The notes beneath the pieces were generated by a model, which saw only the letters and a program-made list of their open reading frames with translations, was not told where the DNA came from and made no database searches. Positions 34,766 through 48,242 of a DNA stretch of 50,170 nt are shown here, one piece after another. The stretch comes from Gnetum montanum (taxonomy: Eukaryota; Streptophyta; Gnetopsida; Gnetales; Gnetaceae): the NCBI GenBank assembly GCA_015680685.1, contig MNCI01027018.1:10231-60400 (forward strand), given 5' to 3'. A program made the translations under genes and the position numbers. Positions within the stretch are counted from its first letter, which is position 1. Every line of letters begins with the position of its first letter.

Positions 34766-36520
34766 ATGGAACCAACTAAGAGCTTGACTTGCACCTACAT
34801 TGATAGCATAGATACATTAGATCAAGACCATCACCAACTTCCAAGTCCTAACATTAAAAATATCAACTGGGGGAAGTTGGAAATCCCTAACGAGTTCAAG
34901 CAAAAGCCCCTTGAGTTAAAACCGTTGCCCACCGATATGGAGTATACATTTCTCAAAAATGAAAATCTAGTAATCATTAACGCTAAGCTCGCTCCTTAAC
35001 AAAAAGAAATACTATTGAAAATGGTAAAAAAATGGTCGAAAGCCTTTGCTTGGTCATATCCCAAATTAACCAGAATAGATCCTAGGATATGCCAACATAG
35101 AATTTACACTGACCCCTCCATGAAACCTTGATGACAACTGCAAAGGCGATTGAACCCAAAGCTTAAGCAAGTGGTTAAAGAAGAAATTGAACAACTTCTA
35201 AAAGTTGGGTTCATCTATCCCATTGCTGATAGTGAATGGGTTAGTCTGTTAGTCATCGTGCCCAGAAAGGGAGGTAAATGGAAAGTGTGTATAGACTTTA
35301 GGCTACTAAACATGGCAACATTTAAAGACTACTTTCCATTGCCATTTGTCGACCAAGTCTTAGATACCATTGTAGGGCATTGCTACTATAGTTTTCTGGA
35401 TGGCTACAGTGGATATAATCAAATTCAAATAGCACCAGAAGACCAAGCCAAGACTACGTTCACAAGTCCTTGGGGGACATTTGCATATAAGTAGATGTCA
35501 TTTGGCTTATGCAATGCCCCAACAATGTTTCAACGTTTGGTTCTAAGTATCTTTCAGCAGTAAATAGGAGATGGTGTGGAGGTCTTTATGGATGATTTCT
35601 CCACCTATGTAGTAGACTTTGAACAAGCATTGGACTAATTAGAGCAAGTATTGAAATGATGTGTAGAAACCAACTTAAGGTTTAATTGGCAAAAAAATCC
35701 ATTTAATGATCCAAGAAGGCATTGTATTAGGGCACAATATTTCACAAACAGGGATAGAAGTAGATCCTGAAAAGATTAAGGTCATCCAAGGAATCATTTG
35801 GCAACCTGAAACTATAAAAGACATCTGATCATTCCTTAGACATATTGGCTATTATAGACACTTGATTGAGAACTTTTCAAGGATTGCAAAACCTTTGGTA
35901 GAACTAACAAAGAATGGCATACCTTTTAAATGGACCAAGGAATGCAAGCTAGCCTTCCAAACCTTAAAACAGAAGCTTGTAGAAATGCCTATTCTACAAG
36001 TTCCTAACTGGTCCAAACTATTCCACATAATGACTGATGCGTCCAACTTTGCCTTAGGAGCTGTACTTATACAATTAGATGACCAAAAACATCCCTATTA
36101 CATCCACTGTGCAGGTCAAAGTATTGCTAGTGCACAACTCAATTACACCACAACAGAAAAAGAGTTAATGGTTGTGGTGTTTGCACTAGAAAAATTTAGG
36201 CACTATGTATTGGGATATAAGATATTTGTACATATGGATCATAGTGCAATTTAGTTCCTAATGAATAAACAAATGGTGAGCCCTCGCATTATACAATGGC
36301 TTGTGATCTTACAAGAGTTCGATCTTACAATGATCGATCATAAAGGCACTGAGAATGTTATTGCTGATCATTTATCTCAGTTGCGATGGGATAACCAAGA
36401 GGATGAATATCCAATTTCTGACCATTTCCCTGATGAACTCCTCTTTGTAGGTGTGATAAACAATCACTTACCCACTGATACAAATTGGTATAGTAGCATT
36501 CTCACTTATCTGCTTGCATA
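34766..36520 (+). pseudogene. pol: Athila-like reverse transcriptase and RNase H
   Basis: RT: linker at 34766-35120, then VCIDFRLLN (near 35288), YSGYNQIQIAPED (near 35410), MSFGLCNAPTMF and the catalytic FMDD at 35585-35596. RNase H: TDASNFALGAVL (near 36035), TTEKELMVVVFALEKF and the DHSAI segment, ending with GTENVIADHLSQL (near 36380). Stops include TAG after FAYK (35494), TAA and TGA codons around 35637-35660, a frameshift between about 35690 and 35860, and TAG at 36252. The wording of the RT core fits Athila-lineage elements. Confidence 0.8.
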
Positions 36521-37808
36521 AGAGACACCACAAGGGTTAGACGTTAAAAAGAAACAACAATTTCTTCACCGAGCCAAATATAAGGTATGTCCTAATGGCT
36601 TGGTTCGATAGTGTGTTCTTGATGTAGATTAATTACAAGTTCTCCAAGATGCTTATGAGGGCCCTTGTGGGGGTCACTACGTGGGGAGACGAACAACCAT
36701 AAAAATCTTGCTTGTAGGATATTATTGGCCTACATTGTTCTAGGATGCTCATCGTTTGATCCAATCTTGTAAGCTCTACCAACGTGATGGGGGAATGACT
36801 ACTAGAATAGAGGATCCGCAACAATGGATTCAACCTTTAGAACCCTTCGACATATGGGGAATTGATTTTATGGGGCCTATTACACCAATGTCCAATGGAA
36901 AAGCCTACATTGTTGTTGTTGTTAACTATTTTACCAAATGGGCAAAAGCAACTACTGTTACGGACTGTACATCATCTACCACTATACAATTTGTTCAACA
37001 ACAAATCGTAAACAAGTTTGGCGTGCCTCGTGCACTTATTTCTGACAATGGTACACACTTTACAAGTTCAACTTTTCGAAAGTTAATGCAACGCTTAGGA
37101 GTTGAGCATAAATTGACTGCACCATATCACCCTCAAGCGAATGGTCATGTCGAGGTCACCAATAGGGAGATCACAAAAATATTGACATGAACCATTAGCA
37201 AGTATAGGCGAGATTGGAGTACCAAACTAAACAATGCTCTTTGGGCATACCTCTCCACATGAAAATTCCCTATAGGCTACTCTCCCTATGAGTTAGTGTA
37301 CGGTAAAATTCCAACACTTCCTATTCAAGTGAAGCTTCGTACACTATCCATAACATGTGACCATAACCTTGACCTCAATCTAGCATAAAAAGAATGGCTA
37401 ATGAACCTTAACTTACTAGATGAGAATTGACTAGTTGCCTTGTCATCCAATGAACTGCACAAGGCCTTTAACAAACAACATCATGACCTAAGAATTAGAA
37501 AAGTCAAATACCAATCGGGAGATAAGGTTCTTGATTGGAATCCCACACATGTACCCCAACGAACTAAATTTCAAATGTTGTGGGAAGGACCTTATATCAT
37601 TCATGAAACCTTTCCTTCAAGGGCCATGATGATCTACAAACCTGAAAGCCCGAATAAGAAGTTATTGGTCAACATCCAGCAAACCAAACCCTTCCATGAG
37701 CCTAAAATAGCCAATACTAATACTACCTCTATTGGTGGACAACCTTGCTCATTATTTCGAATCTCCTCCTTCCAACTCAGTCATGGGGGAGATGGTGACC
37801 AATGCTAA
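36521..37808 (+). pseudogene. pol: Athila-like integrase
   Basis: The zinc-binding N-terminus is degraded; only one Cys of the CxxC pair remains (SCKLYQ). Catalytic core: Asp in GIDFMGP (near 36860), Asp in SDNGTHF (near 37042), Glu in NGHVEVTNRE (near 37150). TGA after KILT (37190) and other stops follow. The C-terminal part at 37440-37808 has GDKVLDWN and LWEGPYIIHE, the usual GPY-type module, and ends with TAA at 37806. Confidence 0.8.
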
Positions 37809-39370
37809 CCATTCTAAGCTCTTAGTTCCTTTGCTTTTACACATTTTTTCATCTTTACTTATTTTTGTTTTACACTATTGTTAACATTTTTTATTGTTTC
37901 TTTGTTTGATTTATTCTTATTTGTCACATAATAAGTGCTCACGATGGTGGATTGTATTATAATAAGTGTTGATTGCTAATGTTTGGTTTTTACCTTTGAC
38001 TTTCAGTGTTGATGCTAAGATATGGTTTCTTTTGGTAAAACAGGCAATGAGTCCACGTCACCCAATTATCCATGCAACTCTATGGTCTCCCTTGTTTTGG
38101 AAATGTATTGTCCCTTTTCTAAGAAAACTTATTAATGAATTTGTGCCTTAGTACTCTTCAAACCAAGGAAAGATTCAAACGAATGGAAAAGGATGTGACC
38201 TCAAAGGGATTTGACGCATTTGTGCTGGCTATTCTCTTGGGTACTTGGATGTTTTTCATAGGTTTTCTACCATCCCACTCTTGACCAAATCTTAGGGAGT
38301 TGACTAAATCAAATAAGTCTTTGCATGGTGTGGTTCGCACATTCAAAAAAAAAACTAGTGAGAATTCAAAGCACACCCCTTAGACATAATAAAGAAACAT
38401 GGGCTACAAGCACTAGTTATGGCACTNNNNNNNNNNNNNNNNNNNNNNNNNNNNNNNNNNNNNNNNNNNNNNNNNNNNNNNNNNNNNNNNNNNNNNNNNN
38501 NNNNNNNNNNNNNNNNNNNNNNNNNNNNNNNNNNNNNNNNNNNNNNNNNNNNNNNNNNNNNNNNNNNNNNNNNNNNNNNNNNNNNNNNNNNNNNNNNNNN
38601 NNNNNNNNNNNNNNNNNNNNNNNNNNNNNNNNNNNNNNNNNNNNNNNNNNNNNNNNNNNNNNNNNNNNNNNNNNATTCACCCCATCAATGACATTCATTT
38701 TTGCTTTTGTTTTATTGGCTTCACCGTTGTTGTTTCTCATATCCTTCTTGTTCTTTAAAAGTTTTCCACCCTATTGCTACCGGAGGTTCGCTCTTAGTCG
38801 TGGGGGCCCTATCATAAATTTTTCCATTCCATAATTATCTTACCCTACACCTTGGGTAGTTATCAGTCATAAACCTCTCAACCAGTATCTGCCATACCCA
38901 CAACCTAGCCAATGTGCTTTATATCGAGGCAAGGTATCAACTTAGGTTTTATCTACCCTTGCTAATCCATGAGTGTGTTGTGTGTGCAGATGGCAATTAC
39001 ACGAACAATGGACTGGGATAAGAGGGAGCACTTAGGATGGACTGGAGCTAGAGCGTTTATGCAAGGAACAAGTTTGGACATGTAGATATGGATGAACAAT
39101 GGTGTGCACAGTTTCAACATCGGTAGCAACGTGCCTCTTTTTTTCTCTCTCTCTTCAACCAGTCGAATGAGGTCTAGATGTCATATATGTACAGTGTTCA
39201 CCACAATGGGCATGAACACCAATGCTATAATATATTTGTCTATCTGTTCCCCAGGCACTCTAAGTCTATCATCCCATGTCATCATCAGTTGTCATTCAGT
39301 CAATAATCCCATACCTTCCCAATATTTTGTAAGGAACTCAGGGACGAGTTTTTATTCAGTCATGAGGGTA
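37809..39370 (+). other. Athila-like 3' non-coding region with assembly gap
   Basis: Between integrase and the 3' LTR. Ns fill 38427-38674, so any open frame drawn across it is meaningless. Related elements may carry an envelope-like frame here, but I see none. No clear purine tract is present next to the LTR. Confidence 0.5.
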
Positions 39371-40202
39371 TGATGGGTCGCGATATCAAGTACGCAATAT
39401 CGGGGCTACGATATCAGATCCTGCCATGCAATATCGGACATCTGATATCGGGACTTGTCTCGTTGCCTATAAATAAGAGGCGAGCACACTTGGTTTGGTA
39501 GTTAGTTCTTAGTCCCTTACTCGAACTCTTGCAGTTTCTCCCTCTCAAGAGTTAGAATTATTTCTGAGTGCCTGCAATAGGAGTCATAAAGCAAACGGAT
39601 CTTTATTCAAGCATTGTCTACCTAAGCACACCTTGTGTCCAGAAATAAAGACGAACTTTGTGATAAACCTTGCAGCATTCAAAATAGCTTATCTCTCACC
39701 CTTAATGTTATTTACAATTTTTTCATGTTTTCATTAGTTAATTAATGTTGCTTTTATTGATTCGTTAATTTTCACAAATAAGCACACTCAGTACGACCAC
39801 TTTGAGCATGCGTGGAACACTTGGTAACCCAGTAACGATAAGCATTTGGTAATCCCAGGAGTGTTACATTGGTTCAAGATGTGTACGGAAAGTGGGAGTG
39901 ATTGCTAGTGTTAGGACTAGTTAGGACCTAGCTGATTAGTTAATTTAAATTAGTTATTTAATTAATTCACTTCTTCCCTCTTTAGCACCAGGACATAAAA
40001 CATAAAAAGCATAAAAATCATATACCTCAAGTTTACTTAACCATACAACCGTGCCATACGAGTAAGCTTGGAAAAACAACGATTGCCTAACCCATCCTTG
40101 TTTTGTGAAGGTGCATAAGCACTTAGTCCTTGGAGTTCGACCAGATCATGTATAACACTCATATTCGTATAGTTGAGCATAGGGGTACCTCACCGCTCAT
40201 CA
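39371..40202 (+). repeat. 3' LTR of the central Athila-like element
   Basis: TGATGGG to TCATCA, 832 bp. TATAAATA at 39468-39475, preceded by GATATC-type words (39380-39455). No PBS follows it, and the TSD TTTAT follows at once. Confidence 0.85.
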
Positions 40203-40207
40203 TTTAT
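40203..40207. repeat. Target-site duplication TTTAT, right
   Basis: Equal to 11008-11012. Confidence 0.85.
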
Positions 40208-40290
40208 CAAAAATGTTTTTCCTTCACAAAGTCCAAATAATATCTCTAGGTACTCTGTCATATGCTACTTATGTCATTATCTAAGGCATG
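40208..40290 (-). pseudogene. RTE LINE copy 2, part after the Athila-like insertion
   Basis: On minus it encodes AYDRVPRDIIW (about 40265-40230), a typical RT segment of RTE LINEs, and reads on into the sequence at 11012. The homology fades after about 40270. Confidence 0.65.
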
Positions 40291-40302
40291 CTCAATACTC
40301 TC

Positions 40303-40877
40303 CTAACCTTTGGACTATAACATTGTATTGTGTATACTTATGTTGTACTTGTAAGTTCTACAAACATTAAGGCATAGCTTGTTTTAAGTTCACTTTGATA
40401 CTAGTGGTTTTGGAGCTCCAAGTGATGACAAACAACACTTTAACCTTTGAACTCTAATAATGTGTATTGTATACTTATGTTATGCTCGCAAGTCCTACAA
40501 ACATTAAGGCATAACCTATTTTGAGCTTGCTTTGATACAATTAGATTTTAAAGTTTTGCGTCCATTTTGATATTTTGAGTCCATTCTAATTCAACTAGAG
40601 GTTTTGCGTCCATTTTGATATTTTGAGTCCATTCTAATTCAACCAGAGGTTTTGGAGCTCAAAGTGGTGCCAAACAATGCTCAACCTATAGATTATGTTC
40701 ATGTGTTAGGTTCTAAAGAACATTTGTATGATATACTTAGGTTGTGCTCATAGTTTCTATGAACATTAAGGTATAGCCTATTTCAAGTCCACTATGATAC
40801 AATTGGATTTTGAAGTTTCAGGTTCATTTTGATTCAAGTGGTGGTTTTGGAGGTCAAAGTGATGCCAAACATTGCTT
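40303..40877. repeat. Imperfect tandem repeat, three units, unclassified
   Basis: Three units (starting about 40310, 40441 and 40682) share TATACTTATGTTGTGCTC, ACAAACATTAAGGCATAGCC and GGTTTTGGAGCTCAAAGTG. The middle unit contains an internal duplication of about 50 bp (40553-40651). No coding potential. Confidence 0.7.
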
Positions 40878-42200
40878 TTTGTAGAGAGTGTCATTACAAT
40901 TACCCCTTTTCAAGTAATGCTCCGCTACACTAGTTAAGCATTCCCTTTTTTCAAGTAATTCTCTACCAGCACAATTAAGTTTAAAGGGTGTTACACGCAT
41001 TAGCATTTGTATTACGAGTATTAACCTCCGTTAACCCTCCCAAGAAGAATATCCATTTCAACCCCTTATTATTCCATATATATGCTAAACAAGAAAAAAA
41101 AAGTCCAATGACAACAAAAAAGACCACGTATTCCGACGACAAAAATCTTTCAGAGATTTCATAGATTTGAATCCTCAGCTTTCAACCTTCCAAACTTTCC
41201 AGTCATTTATTAACTTCAATCCAATGCATATTAATTAAGCCCATTGTCCCCACGAAACCATTTCGTCAAGCAAAGTTAAAAGTCAACCTTTTCTTCACCT
41301 AGAGTATAGAAAGGAAAACACCCGAAAACTCCTTGAATCACCTCAATCCAAATACAAAATAGCAATGAGGTATATCACCTTTAACATTGCGGCTTTTATC
41401 AATAACGGCTAAAGATTCAAGCTTGATAGTGACCGCATCTTGATGATCTCATGAATAAAGAATAAAAAGTGTATTCGATGCAACAAGCTCTAGCTTGTAC
41501 TAGGAAGCAAACAAGGCCAAATAATGGTTAAAAACAGAAACTATTTAATACATTGAGCAACATTTCACAAACAATTGAACTGTAGTGATCTCTGTTATTT
41601 ATCATCATTAGTGATTAAAGAAAATTAATAATTTTTTTAATAAAGCATTGCAAAATAAAGGAAAGGAAACTCTTCTGCCAAGGAAAGAAATATATTCAAA
41701 TACACAGGTTCTGTAAAAGTGTATGAAATAATGAGCACCGGCCCACTGGCCAGTTGGTTAGCTCGCAGCACCCAAAGGTACTGGGTTCTTACTATCACCA
41801 TACCCTAAAAAAGAATATTAATTCCCCACATCCCCACAACAATTGCTAGGAGAAAATCATAGAATCATTTGGTAAGTTCATCCACAGGTAACTATACAAT
41901 TTTATGCATAAATACATACATCAGAAATATAGCCATCAAATGCATCGTACTTGCATTAAAAATGAAAAACTTAGTCAATGAACATAATTTGGAATCCAGA
42001 TTTTATTCTAGCAAGAGCACGACAGTAGTTGCATTAATGAGCTTCATTCTTGGAATATAATTAAAATTGCTGACAAATTTAATAAAGGCGGATTTGTTGT
42101 AGCACATGAAATAAAAATGTTAATACTTAAAAATATAAGCTTTTTTACATATGTGCAGCCTGATTTGTTTCATAACTAGGATGTCTACCAAAAAACAACC
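40878..42200. other. Intergenic region downstream of ROP
   Basis: AT-rich, no recognised gene. Apart from the SINE-like segment at 41737-41815 there is nothing I can name. Short open frames on plus (for example 41869-42060) lack motifs. Confidence 0.5.
41737..41815 (+). repeat. Possible tRNA-derived SINE head
   Basis: CTGGCCAGTTGGTTAGCTCG fits a pol III A box, and GGGTTCTTAC about 30 bp later is a weak B-box remnant; an A-rich stretch follows. It does not fold as a complete tRNA, so a SINE relic is more likely than a tRNA gene. Confidence 0.35.
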
Positions 42201-42570
42201 GACACAACTGCACAGTTGAAATGCTTGCCATCTAACTCACAGAGATCATACATGTGATCAGCAGATGCCCAATCTTCATAATTGAGGACACCTCTTGCCT
42301 TAAGAGCTGCCATAGAAATACGAACTTCACAGCTATCTCAACAATCACATGTACTAACAGCCATAATATTGACAGCCTTAACTTCAAACAAGAGCAATAG
42401 AAGGACCTAGAAATACCAGTTCCTCAAACAAAAGAAAACTTTACAGAAAGAAATGCATGAGGCTGATTTAGCTTGTAAGGTCTAAACTTGTCAGCGTAAT
42501 ATAACAAATTTGGTAGATGAGTCCTAATGTCAACCTTCTAGTTAGTCAAATTCACAGTTTCACATATCTT
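42201..42570 (-). other. Probable 3' UTR of ROP
   Basis: Follows the ROP stop codon on minus. No open frame or repeat seen; the end is not defined. Confidence 0.35.
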
Positions 42571-45827
<3,257 letters not shown>

Positions 45828-45956
45828 AGTCGATGATCCTTCAAGTAGAGCCACCACTTCTTTGCCTTTCTACAAATTACCTAATAATTTATAAATCTAT
45901 TATTTAGGAAATTTCTAGAAGGAATATTTTCATACAAATTTTGGGTTATTTACCTC
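45828..45956 (+). repeat. Dispersed repeat shared with 4585-4715
   Basis: Shares GATCCTTCAAGTA, AGGAAATTTCTAGAAGGA and GGTTATTTACCTC in the same order with 4585-4715, which is attached to the L1-like ORF1 relic. It ends exactly where the old Athila-like LTR begins, so it is probably the left part of the interrupted target. Confidence 0.6.
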
Positions 45957-46799
45957 TGATAAAACCCTTATATCAATCAGTTGCGATATCATATCTACAA
46001 TATCATAGCTATGCATATGTCATCATAAATGCAATATAGTGGGCCAAGGTCATGCTGATAAATACCAATCCACCGTTGCCTTGAAATGAACAACTTTCTC
46101 TAACACTTAGACAAATTCTTGCAATTTGTTTTCATAATTTAGACTTAGCAATAGAGTAAATGCCAGTAGTGTGGTGTTTAACAAATGTACGGAGTTTTTG
46201 TTTGAGTGGATTGTTCTTGGGCACAATTCATGATAGGAAATAAAGATCAAGATTGTTCTCACCATTGTAGTATATCACTTAGTTTAATTTTTACTTGACC
46301 TTCTAAACATGTTTACTATTATTAAGTCTTTTACATTTCCTAAGTAACGTCTTCTAGTAAGGTAACATAAGTACAACCAGTTTCAAGCATAAAGTGTAAT
46401 CGTTTGATAACCCAGTAGTAACTTGCTTGATTTGCTCAATAGTAAGATTACTTGGTAATCCCAGTAATGGTTACATAAGCCTATGACATGTACGACAAGC
46501 CAAGAATGGATACTTATCGCCATAGGCTAGTATACATTTACATTACTATCATACTTAGACTTAGATCTTCTCTTAGACTTTACTTTCATTTTCACTATGT
46601 TAGCACTTAGGACAATTAAAGCCAAACAACATTAGTATATCCTATGCCTCTCCAAGAGTTAAATAATACAACTTGCACTTCATTAACTCAATGTAAAAAT
46701 ACAACAATCACAAACTGAACATCAACTACTAACATACTTACATTGGCCATCCACAAATTCGTGACTTGTATAAGTGTTGGAATACCCAACTGCTTATCA
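45957..46799 (+). repeat. Old Athila-like 5' LTR
   Basis: Starts TGATAAAACC at 45957, with decayed GATATC words at 45985-46020. The central part (46310-46600) aligns with 47690-47850 of the young LTR (shared GGTAATCCCAGTAA-type segments). It ends CTTATCA at 46799. Strongly diverged. Confidence 0.6.
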
Positions 46800-46800
46800 T

Positions 46801-46817
46801 TGGTATTGTTGTCAACG
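46801..46817 (+). other. PBS of the old Athila-like element, decayed
   Basis: TGGTATTGTTGTCAACG one base after the LTR, aligned to the PBS at 48104. Confidence 0.5.
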
Positions 46818-46849
46818 ATTTGTCATTGTTTGCTAAGTAGTTGATTTCA

Positions 46850-47136
46850 CGAAGTTCTTAGTACCACATATCACAAAGTACACCTTTTCATAATTAAATT
46901 TTTTTTTCATAAGTACATACACTTAAACATTAAAAAATTAACATGACATCTGTAATTAAAGAAAAATCTCCACCTACTACTAAATTCCATGAGAGCCATG
47001 ACAAAAACTATAATGAAGAAGATTAGAGTGCATTGATGCAACCCAGAATTTCCTTTGCTCACACTAATCCTTACTATCTTGATTTCACATTTGTTTTTTA
47101 CTAGGATGAACAATCCAAATGGAGAGATTTACAAGG
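46850..47136 (+). pseudogene. gag: Old Athila-like gag, first part
   Basis: Colinear with 48243-48440. The last 36 bp (TAGGATGAACAA and GGAGAGATTTACAAGG) match the young gag at 48402-48437, including the TAG (47102-47104). It stops at 47136, where the young LTR begins; its continuation would lie beyond the window. Confidence 0.6.
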
Positions 47137-48102
47137 TGATGAGACGCGATATCGCATGCATCGTGATATTGCGTACGCGATATCGCGGTTGTCGCGATAT
47201 CGCATCCCATGCGATATCGCGTACACGATATCGCAGTCTGTCGCCAAATCTATAAATAAGAGGCGGCACTCCCCTCATTTCAAATCATAGGCTAGAAGTA
47301 GCGAAGCTCTGGCGGATTGATCACCCCAGAGATAGATTATTTTCCATGTGCCCGCAGTAGGATTCCCCAAGTGAACGGTTCTTTATTCGAGCAGCTTTGT
47401 ACCTAAACGCAAGTTATGTATGGCAATAAAGACGAGCTTTGTGGATAAACCTTGTAGTACATGGATAGGTTTTATTTAATGTTATTTATTACCTGTTATT
47501 AGCGCGGCATGAGTACGACTTGGTTACGAGCATTGACGAATGTGTACGGCTAACCAAGGAATCGGCTACTCATCGTGATTAGATTCTCTCACCCTTGTCT
47601 CCTAGAACGTGGGACGAGTAATACTTGATTACGAGCATCTATGGATGTGTACGGCTAGTCAAGGAATCGATTGCTCATCACACTTAGGCTAGTTAGGTGC
47701 CTAAGTACGACCACTTTGAGCACGTGCGTTACGTGTGGTGATCCCAGTAACAATTAGCATTTGGTAGCCACAATTGCACAGTTCAGGGTGTGTACGGTAA
47801 GTGGGAACGGATGCTGACACTAGTTAATTTAGACTTAGGACATTAGTTAGAGTTAGTTAGTTTCTCAACCCTTTGCTCTTAGCGTAGAAGACATAAAACC
47901 AGAAAAGACCAAAAAAATCATATACCTCGGACTTACTTAACCATACACCGTGACAACAACAAGTAAGTCTGGGAAGACAACGAATGATTAACCCCAAGTG
48001 TTCCATGGGGCGTTTAGGCATTTAGTCTACGAAGTTCGACCGGATCATGTGTGCTACGCTCGTTTCGTATGGTTGAGTGTAGGGGTACCTCGCCACTCAT
48101 CA
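47137..48102 (+). repeat. 5' LTR of the younger Athila-like element
   Basis: TGATGA to TCATCA, 966 bp, about 135 bp longer than the other LTRs. The extra length contains a tandem duplication with a period of about 105 bp (starts near 47511 and 47616, shared GTGTACGGCTA and AAGGAATCG). TATAAATA is at 47251-47258. Confidence 0.85.
47146..47234 (+). promoter_or_regulatory. Six palindromic decamers upstream of the LTR TATA box
   Basis: GCGATATCGC at 47146, 47177, 47194 and 47211, GTGATATTGC at 47163 and ACGATATCGC at 47225. Start-to-start spacings are 17, 14, 17, 17 and 14 bp. The array ends 16 bp before TATAAATA (47251). The regularity suggests protein binding sites in U3. Confidence 0.7.
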
Positions 48103-48103
48103 T

Positions 48104-48120
48104 TGGTGCCATTGCCGGGG
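48104..48120 (+). other. Primer binding site, tRNA-Asp type
   Basis: TGGTGCCATTGCCGGGG one base after the LTR. It differs from the expected tRNA-Asp complement at two positions, both CG to TG/CA changes. Confidence 0.7.
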
Positions 48121-48242
48121 ACTAAGTGTTTGTGTGCCGAATAGAACATAAGGGATATCACTCACATCGTTGTGAGCCTTAACGAACCTTCTGGTTAATC
48201 AGATAAAAATTATATAACAGTGAATTTAGCACACTAATCAAA

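Larger units (their letters stand above)
11013..40202 (+). mobile_element. Athila-like Ty3/gypsy retrotransposon, carrying a nested Tat-like element
   Basis: Bounded by two similar LTRs (11013-11843 and 39371-40202, 831 and 832 bp), both starting TGATG and ending TCATCA, and by matching TTTAT duplications. Without the nested insertion at 12657-32475 and its extra TSD copy it would be about 9.37 kb. The order is LTR, tRNA-Asp-type PBS, gag, protease, RT, RNase H, integrase, non-coding 3' region with an assembly gap, LTR. PBS type, RT with FMDD and domain order fit the Athila lineage. Stops and frameshifts in every domain make it non-autonomous now. It lies inside an RTE LINE. Confidence 0.85.

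Noticed and set aside
38325-38834. Long open frames across the N-filled stretch
   Set aside because: They consist mostly of Ns (38427-38674) and are produced by the gap.
11013-40202. Endogenous pararetrovirus
   Set aside because: LTR pairs, target duplications, PBS and integrase with all three acidic residues show LTR retrotransposons; no movement-protein or coat signature is seen.
41740-41812. tRNA gene
   Set aside because: An A-box-like block is present but the B box is poor and no cloverleaf or acceptor stem forms; reported only as a possible SINE.
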